Positions 46,801-55,800 of a stretch of DNA of 64,000 bases are shown here, piece by piece. The stretch's first letter is position 1; each line of letters starts with the position of its first letter. Both the position numbers and the translations under genes were made by a program. Where the stretch lies: positions 100,224-164,223 of the forward strand of contig JAJRSO010000063.1 in NCBI GenBank assembly GCA_024278755.1. Direction: 5' to 3'. The DNA comes from Calditrichota bacterium. Lineage in GTDB: Bacteria > Calditrichota > Calditrichia > Calditrichales > Calditrichaceae. The notes under the pieces were generated by a model that did no database searches, was not told the DNA's origin, and worked only from the letters and a program-made list of their open reading frames with translations.

Positions 46801-49800
46801 ACGCCGATGTGCTGATGAAAGAGATGGAAGCCGAATATATAGCACCGCGCACACCCGAAGAAGAGGGCGTTGCCGCTATTTTTTCCAAACTCTTAAATGT
46901 AGAAAAGGTTGGCGCCACACATAATTTTTTCCTTTTAGGCGGCCATTCTCTGTTGGCCACACAACTTGTTTCACGTTTTAAAGATACGTTTAAAGTGGAA
47001 ATTCCGTTACGGGTTGTCTTCGAGACGCCAACCGTGGCCGGCATTGCACACGCCGTTGAAGCCGCCTCGGTGAGTACCGGCCGGGTTCAGGCCCCGCCCA
47101 TCGTTCCGGTTAATCGTGATCAGGAATTACCCCTTTCGTTTGCTCAACACCGTTTATGGTTTTTGGACCGTCTGGAACCAAACAGCCCCTTTTATAATAT
47201 TCCCGAAAACTATCGCATAAAAGGTCCGCTGAATCCGGTAATATTGCAGCAAACGGTTAATGAGATCATCCGCCGCCACGAAATTTTACGTACCGGGTTT
47301 TATACGGTAGACGGGAAACCGCTGCAACAGATTCGCGAAAATCTTGAAATCGAAATACCGCTAACCGATCTTAGTCATTTGCAGAAAGAGGATCGTGAAA
47401 AGCAGGCGGCATATATTATAAAACAACGAAACCTGGAACCGATCCCCCTGGATCGGCTGCCCCTGTTCCGTTTTGAACTGATCCGACTAACGCCCAACGA
47501 GCATATTGCCTGCCTCGTTATTCATCATATTATTTCCGATAACTGGTCAACCCATGTGTTGATGAGTGAAATCGGCGTTATTTACGATTCCTTTGTACGC
47601 GGAGATGTCTCTCCGCTTCCGCCGCTTCCCATTCAATATGCGGATTTTGCCCACTGGCAGCGTAACTGGTTGAGCGGCGCTGTTCTGGAACAGCAACTTG
47701 CCTTTTGGAAAAGACAACTGGAAGGAAGTCCCCCGGTACTGGAAATGCCCAAAGACCGGCCGCGTCCCGCCGTGCAAACGTTTGATGGATCGTTCAAAAC
47801 AAAACAACTGTCTGCAGAACTGAGCAGACGTATAAAAGCTCTGTCCGGAGAAGAAGGCGCCACGCTGTTTATGACGCTGCTGGCCGCTTTTAGCACCCTA
47901 CTTTACCGCTGGTCGGGACAGGATGATATCAATATCGGTACACCCATTGCCAACCGTAATCATCCCGAAATTGAAAGTCTGATAGGCTTTTTTGTCAATA
48001 CGCTGGTTTTACGAGTCCATCTTGATGGCAGGCCATCGTTCCGTTCTCTGATACAACGGACAAAAGAAATTGCATTAAATGCTTATGCCCATCAGGATTT
48101 ACCGTTCGAAAAAATTGTGGAAGCGGTTGATCCCGAACGCAATATGAGCCACTCCCCGTTGTTTCAGGTTATGTTTGCCCTGCAAAGCAGTCAGGCGTCG
48201 GGTATGGTTCCTTCCGGCCGCTCGGATATTTCCATTGAGCCGGTGGAAGCGCATAGCGCCACGGCAAAGTTTGACCTGACCATGTTTGTGGTGGAAGAAA
48301 ACAACCGGCTCGGCGCGGCGCTGGAATACAACACCGATCTCTTTGACGGCAGTACCATCGAAAAAATGCTGGCCCATTTTGAGCGACTGCTAACCGCCAT
48401 GACCGAAGCGCCGGATCAGCCTATTGAGTTGCTACCGATGATTAGTGAAACAGAACGCCAAAAACTATTGACAGATTGGAATGCGAAAGCTCAAACACCT
48501 GTATTTACGGAAACAATATTTCAATTATTCGAAAGACAAGCAGCCGAATTTCCTTCCAATATCGCCATAGAATTTGAAGGAAGTCGGTTCAGTTACGAAG
48601 AAACGAACCGGCTGGCAAACCAATTAGCCCGCTTTCTTAAAACGAAAAACGTAGCGCCCGATGTTACGGTGGGCCTGGCTGTGGAACGTTCACCGCAAAT
48701 GATAATCGCCATTCTCGCCATTTTAAAAGCTGGCGGCGCCTATGTGCCCATCGATATTCATTATCCGCAAGATCGACTGCAATATATTATGGAAGATTCC
48801 GGTATCACGCTGGTTATAACCACATCAACGGCCGCAACCCGGCTTCCCGCCCATTCCGCCGAAGATATTTTACTGGATCGGGATCAAGCGGAAATTGAAA
48901 AAATGGGTGACGGCAACTTAAACGTAACCGTTAATGAAGAGAACCTGGCCTATATGATTTATACGTCCGGTTCCACCGGGAAACCGAAAGGCACTCTTAT
49001 CACACATCGCGGGCTTAGCCATTATTTAAACTGGTGCTATGCCGCATATCCGCTTGCGGAAGGCCGCGGGTCGCTGGTGCATTCCACTTTATCTTTCGAC
49101 GCTACTGTAACCGCTGTTTTTACACCGCTTTTAACCGGAAGAACGATCACCTTAATTCCCGAAGACACCGGTTTGGAAGCCTTGGGGTTCGCACTACTGA
49201 AATACAAAGATTTTAACATTGTGAAAATAACACCGGCGCATTTGGAACTGCTCGGCAGTCAGATTTCGCCAAAAGAAGCGTCCGGCCTGTCCCGGGCTTT
49301 TGTTATCGGCGGCGAAAACCTGACAGCGCCCCAAATTGAGTTTTGGCAAAAATACGCGCCGCAAACCAAACTTTTTAATGAATACGGGCCAACGGAAACA
49401 GTAGTGGGCTGTGTGGTTTACGAAGCCTCCCAATGGCAGGGTCGCGGCTCGGTTCCCATCGGAAAAGCAATCTATAACACCCCTGTATATATTCTGGATG
49501 ACTACCTACAACCGGTTCCGGCCGGTGTTCCGGGTGAGTTATACATCAGCGGCTCCGGTGTGGCCCGCGGCTATTTAAACCGCCCCGATTTGACAGCAGC
49601 TTCGTTTATGCCCGACCCGTATAGCGCCATTCCCGGAAGCCGTATGTACAAAACGGGAGACCTTGTTAAATATTTGCAAAACGGAAACATGGAATTTATC
49701 CGCCGTGCAGACGAACAGGTAAAAATTCGTGGTTATCGTATTGAACCCGGCGAAATTGAAAGTGTGCTGCTACAAAACCCGGAAATTGATGATGCGGTTG

Positions 49801-52800
49801 TGATTGTAAGGGAAGATGTGGCAGGTGACAAACGTCTTGTTTCTTATCTTGTTCCCGCGGAAGATAAAGAGATAAATTTTTCCGATATTCGGCAACAGCT
49901 AAAGGCGGTACTTCCCGATTATATGATCCCCGCTTCCTCGGTGCTTATGGATAAAATACCCCTGACTGCTAACGGAAAAGTTGACCGGCGGGCACTGCCC
50001 AAACCGGGACGGGAAGCGTTGGCAGCGGAAATTGAATATACGGCGCCTTCCACAGAAGAGGAGCAAAAGCTGGCCGCACTCTGGAGGGAATTGCTGCAAA
50101 TCGATACGATCGGTATTCATGATAATTTCTTTGAGCTGGGCGGACACTCTTTGCTAGTCACTCAGCTGGTGTCGCGCATTCGTGATGCCTTTGGCATCGA
50201 ACTGCCTCTAAAAGATATTTTTGAAGCGCCCACGATTGCCACGCTTCTGCTAAAAATTGAGATGGGACATAGCGCTTTTTCCGCCCCGTCGCTAACATCC
50301 GGCGTACGTCCCGAGCATATCCCCCTCTCCTTTGCACAACAGCGGCTTTGGTTTTTGGATCAGCTTTCCCCGGGAAACCCGTTTTACAATATTCCATCGG
50401 CCATGCGTATTAAAGGCGCATTGAACCCGGAAGTGCTCGAATCTGCTTTACATCAAATTGCCATGCGCCACGAAAGCCTGCGCACCACATTTAAAGCAAA
50501 GGACGGAAAACCCGAACAGATTATCGCAGCCGAAAGCGATTTTAAACTGCGCACCATCGATCTGAGCGATTCGGAAACATCCGAACGTGAAAGGAAAATC
50601 CGTTTATTGATTGATGAGGACACGGCAAAACCGTTTAAACTTGACAAGGGACCTTTATTCCGGGTACATCTGATTAAAGCGGCGCCGGAAGATCATGTAT
50701 TACTGTTTAACATTCATCATATCATTTCCGACGGATGGTCGACCAATGTTCTCATTCGTGAATTGTCCGTTTTGTACGAGGCCTTTTTGCGCGGAGCAGG
50801 CTCTCCCCTTCCGGAACTTAAAATCCAGTATGCCGATTATGCCATCTGGCAGCGCAGTTGGTTAAAAGATGAGATTCTATCCGAACAACTGCAATACTGG
50901 AAAGAGGCCATTGGCGTTAATCCGCCGGTACTGAACCTGCCCTTGGACTATCCGCGGCCTGCCGTACAAACCTTTGATGGCGCCGTACACCAGGCGCCGC
51001 TTGGCAGCTCCCTTTCCGAAGCGACCGCCGAACTGGGCCGCAAACACGGCGCTACGCTCTTTATGACGCTTCTGGCTGCTTTTCAGGCCTTCCTGCACCG
51101 ATACAGCAGCCAGGATGAAATATTAACAGGTTCGCCTATTGCCGGCCGTAGCCATTCCGAAACGGAAGCATTGATAGGTTTTTTTGTAAACACAATTGTT
51201 TTAAAAGCCGATTTCTCGCAGCCGCTATCGTTTAGCTCTTTACTGGCACAGACAAAAGAGCGTACGTTGCAGGCCTATGCGCATCAGGAAATTCCCTTTG
51301 AACAGCTGGTGGACGAGCTGCAGCCGGAACGTTCCATGAGTCATTCTCCACTCTTCCAGGTGATGTTTGTGCTGCAAAATACGCCGGGAAGCGCTCAAAA
51401 TGCTACGGCAAACGGCACAGGTCCCATGGCGATGGAAGCATTAGACAGCAATATGAAAACCGCTAAGTTTGACCTGACCCTGATGATTGTGGAAAATGCC
51501 GACGGACTTTGGGCCGAGTTTGAATACAACACCGCTCTGTTTAAAGCGGAAACCATAAAAGCCATGATGGAGCAATTCATTTTCTTTTTAACGGAATTGA
51601 CCCGCCACCCGCAAATGGATATCAATGCGTTCAGCCTGCTGGATCCCAATAGCAAACAAAAACTGCTGCTTAAATGGAAGCAGCCTCCTGCCGCATTGCA
51701 GGAGCCGGCTTTAATACAGCGCTGGTTTGAACAACGTGCACAACAAACGCCAGACGCCATTGCCGTTTCGTATAAGGGCAGCAAACTGACGTATGGAGAA
51801 TTAAACCGTACGGCTAACCGGTTAGCACATTTTTTACGAAAAAAAGGGATCGGCCCGGAACAGTTAACCGGTATTTCTCTAAACCGATCGCCGGAAATGG
51901 TAACCGCTCTGCTTGGCGTTTTAAAAGCAGGCGGTGTTTATGTACCCATCGACCCGGCATATCCGCAGGAACGCATCCGTTTTATTCTGGAAGACTCTGG
52001 CATTTCTCTGCTGCTGACACAGAACAAACTGCGGGATATTTTTAAACGCTTCCCGCTGGAAACAATTGCCCTCGACAGGCAACGGCAATTGTTTGAAAAT
52101 GAGAAGCCCGAAAATCCTCCGCTAATTTCCCATCCGGAAAATGCTGCTTATATGATTTATACCTCCGGCTCGACAGGCAAACCTAAAGGAACGGTAATCC
52201 AGCACCGCAGTTTGTGCAATTTAACCCGCTTTCAGATAAAGGATTTTCAATTGGGCGAAAACAGTCGCGCCCTGCAGTTTGCCTCTTTTAGTTTTGACGC
52301 CTCGGTTTCAGAAATATTCACTACCCTAATCAGCGGCGCAACATTGTATCTGGCCGATCGCAACGATTTAATGCCCGGCTCCGGTCTGGTGCATTTACTA
52401 AGAGATAACAAAATTTCTGTGGTTACCCTGCCGCCTTCGGTGTCCGGCTTGCTAAAAGAAGAACTTTTCCCCGATTTGAAAACGCTGGTATCTGCCGGAG
52501 AAGCCTGTCCGCCGGATATAGCAGCCCACTGGGCACAGGGAAGACGTTTTATCAATGCCTACGGGCCCACCGAAAATACGGTTTGCGCATCAAGTTTTGC
52601 GGTTGATTCGGAAATAAGCGCGGCCCGCGTACCCATTGGCCGGGCCATCGACAATGTACGGCTCTATGTTCTGGACCGTAAGGGGAATTTGCTTCCGCCG
52701 GGAGTACCCGGCGAACTTCATATTGGCGGAATGAGTTTGGCGCGGGGATATTTTAACCGGCCCGATTTAACAGCGGAAAAATTCATTCCAAATCCGTTTA

Positions 52801-55800
52801 GCGATACAGAGGGAGAACGATTATACCGCACCGGTGATTTGGTGCGTTCCGATGAGAACGGAATAATTGAATTTCTGGGCCGGGTGGATCAGCAGGTTAA
52901 AATACGCGGTTTCCGAATTGAACCCGGTGAGATCGAACAGGTTCTTAAAACATTTAAAGGTGTCCAGAATGCTATAGTTATGGTCCGGGAAGATATCCCG
53001 GGGAGTCCTGTTTTAGCGGCATATCTTGTGCTGCAAACCGGTAAAGCGATGGAAAATACAGATTTTTACAGCCTATGCGCCGAACATCTTCCGGATTATA
53101 TGGTTCCTGCTGCGTTTATCGTACTGGATGAAATTCCGCTTACGTCCAATGGTAAAGTTGATTTTCGCAGCCTGCCAAAGCCCGATTTCGAACAACTGTC
53201 TGAGGAGGATATTTTTACGGCGCCCCGTTCGGAAGACGAGCAGGCGCTGACCGATATCTTTTGTGAACTGTTAAATTTGACTGAAGTTAGTGTCACACGG
53301 AGCTTTTTCACCCTCGGCGGCCACTCCCTTTTAGCAGCGCAATTGGCATCGCGTATTAGAGATGTTTTCGATATAGAAATCCCGTTGATTACCATTTTTG
53401 AAGCGCCGACAATCGCAGGCTTAACTCTGCAAATCGAACAACTCCGTTCGGTTCACGGCGGACGGTCTCTGCCGCCTTTGCAACCCGTAGCGCGAACTGA
53501 ATCTTTACCGCTCTCCTTTGCCCAGCAACGACTGTGGTTTTTGGATCAACTGGCCCCGGACAACGCCACATACAATATTCCGGCAGCGCTTAAATTTACA
53601 GGCCCCTTTGATTTCTCCGTATTTAAAGAAAGTCTGGCCGAAATTATTAAACGGCACGAATCCCTTCGTACCACCTTTGGAACCGAAAACGGTATGCCGG
53701 TTCAGAATATTAAGGAGACACTCAACCCGGAACCGGTGTATGAAGATTTATCACACCTGGAGCCGGAAACAAGAAACAAACAGGCTGAACTCTTGGCTGG
53801 TGAAGATGCCGCCGAACCATTTGACCTGGAGATTGGCCCGCTGTTCCGGACAAAAATTATTAAACTGGACGAAAACGAACATGTCATCCTTTTTAATATG
53901 CACCATATCATTTCGGACGGCTGGTCGGTCAGCGTACTGATTCGCGAGTTTTCACAATTGTACGATGCCTTATCCAAAGGGTACCAGGCGCAGCTTCCGG
54001 CGTTGCCTGTGCAATATGCCGATTTCGCGCATTGGCAGCGCAGCTGGCTTAAAGATGAAATATTAGATGAACAGATCCAATTTTGGAAAGACACCATCGG
54101 CCTGAATCCCGAACCGCTACAGTTGCACGAAGATTATTCCAGACCGGCGGTACAGACGTTTAACGGCAGCAGTATTTCCGTTTCAATTCCGGCGGCGCTA
54201 AGTAGTCAAATAAAAAAACTAAGTCAAAACGAAGGCACCACCCTTTTTATGTTTTTATCGGCGGCATTTCAGACGCTTCTGCACCGCTATTCAGGCCAGG
54301 AAACCATTTTAATCGGTTCCCCTATCGCCGGCCGCAATCAATCGGAAATTGAAAATCTAATCGGTTTTTTCGTAAATAATCTGGTGCTAAAAGGCGACTT
54401 CTCGGAAGATCCCAGTTTCCGGACTCTTTTGCAACAAACACGTAAAAATATTCTTCATTCGTACAGCCATCAGGATTTGCCTTTTGAACAGCTTGTGGAA
54501 ATTCTGCAACCGGAACGCGACATGAGCCGTTCACCTATCTTTCAGGTCATGTTTGTCATGCAAAATACGCCCATGGGCAATATGGAACTCTCGGACGTAA
54601 AAATTGAAGCGGTGGAAGCGGATCAGAAAGCGGCCAAATACGATCTGTCCCTGATCATGATGGAAACCGGAGAAACTCTGTTTGCCGAATTCGAATTCAA
54701 TACCGATTTATTTCGCCAAGAGACGATTCGGCAGATGCTGAACCATTTTGAGGCTCTGCTGAATGCCATCGTTCTCAATCCGGATATTCCGGTTTCGAAT
54801 TTATCCATAGCAGATAAAGAAACCCTTACGCAATGTTCGGAAAAATGGAATGCCACAGAGTGTCCCTTTCCGGACACCCATACAATTCAGCAGGTATTTG
54901 AAAAACAGGCAGAGCAGACACCGGAAAAAGCCGCCGTTTGCTTTAACGGAAACTGTCTCAACTACAGAGAATTAAATGAAAAGGCTAACCGGCTCGCCCA
55001 TTTTCTGCGTCAAAAAGGCGTTGTGCCCGAAACCATTGTCGCCATTTCGGTTGCCCGTTCTTTTGATATGCTTATCGGATTGCTGGGTATTTTAAAAGCC
55101 GGCGGCGTATATTTACCGCTGGATCCGGCCTATCCGCAGGATAGGTTGCAGTACATTTTTAAAGATGCTAATGTGCGCCTGCTCCTGACTCAAGACTTAT
55201 TTGCAGAGCAATTTAAACTCGCGGATGTACAGACCATTGTTTTTGAAAACATGGGAAAAGCGCTTAAAAAACAATCTGCCGAAAATCCGCCGAATGTAAC
55301 CGACGCACAAAACCTGGCCTATATTATTTATACGTCCGGCTCCACCGGAAAACCAAAAGGCACTATGTTGCAGCATCGCGGACTATGTAATTTAACAAAC
55401 GCGCTGGCAAAACAATACAGGGTTTCGGAAGAGAGCCGCAATTTGCAGTTTGCCTCCTTCAGTTTTGATGCATCCGTAGAGGAAATTTTTACGGCGCTTA
55501 CACAAGGCGCGACCCTGTATTTAATTGAACGGGATGTCCTCCTTTCGGGAACCGGCCTGTCGGCAATGCTGACGGAAAACAAAATTACCAATGCCACTTT
55601 GCCGCCGTCTTTGCTGGCCGTATTAAAACCGGAAGACTTTCCAAATCTGAAAAATGTGGTTTCCGCCGGAGAGGCCTGTCCCAAAGAGATTGCAGAAAAA
55701 TGGGCGGAGGGACGTCATTTTGTTAATGGTTACGGTCCAACTGAAAATACGGTCTGCTCCACAACGTTTACAGTTAGGGAGCCTGTTTCAGGGAAAACCG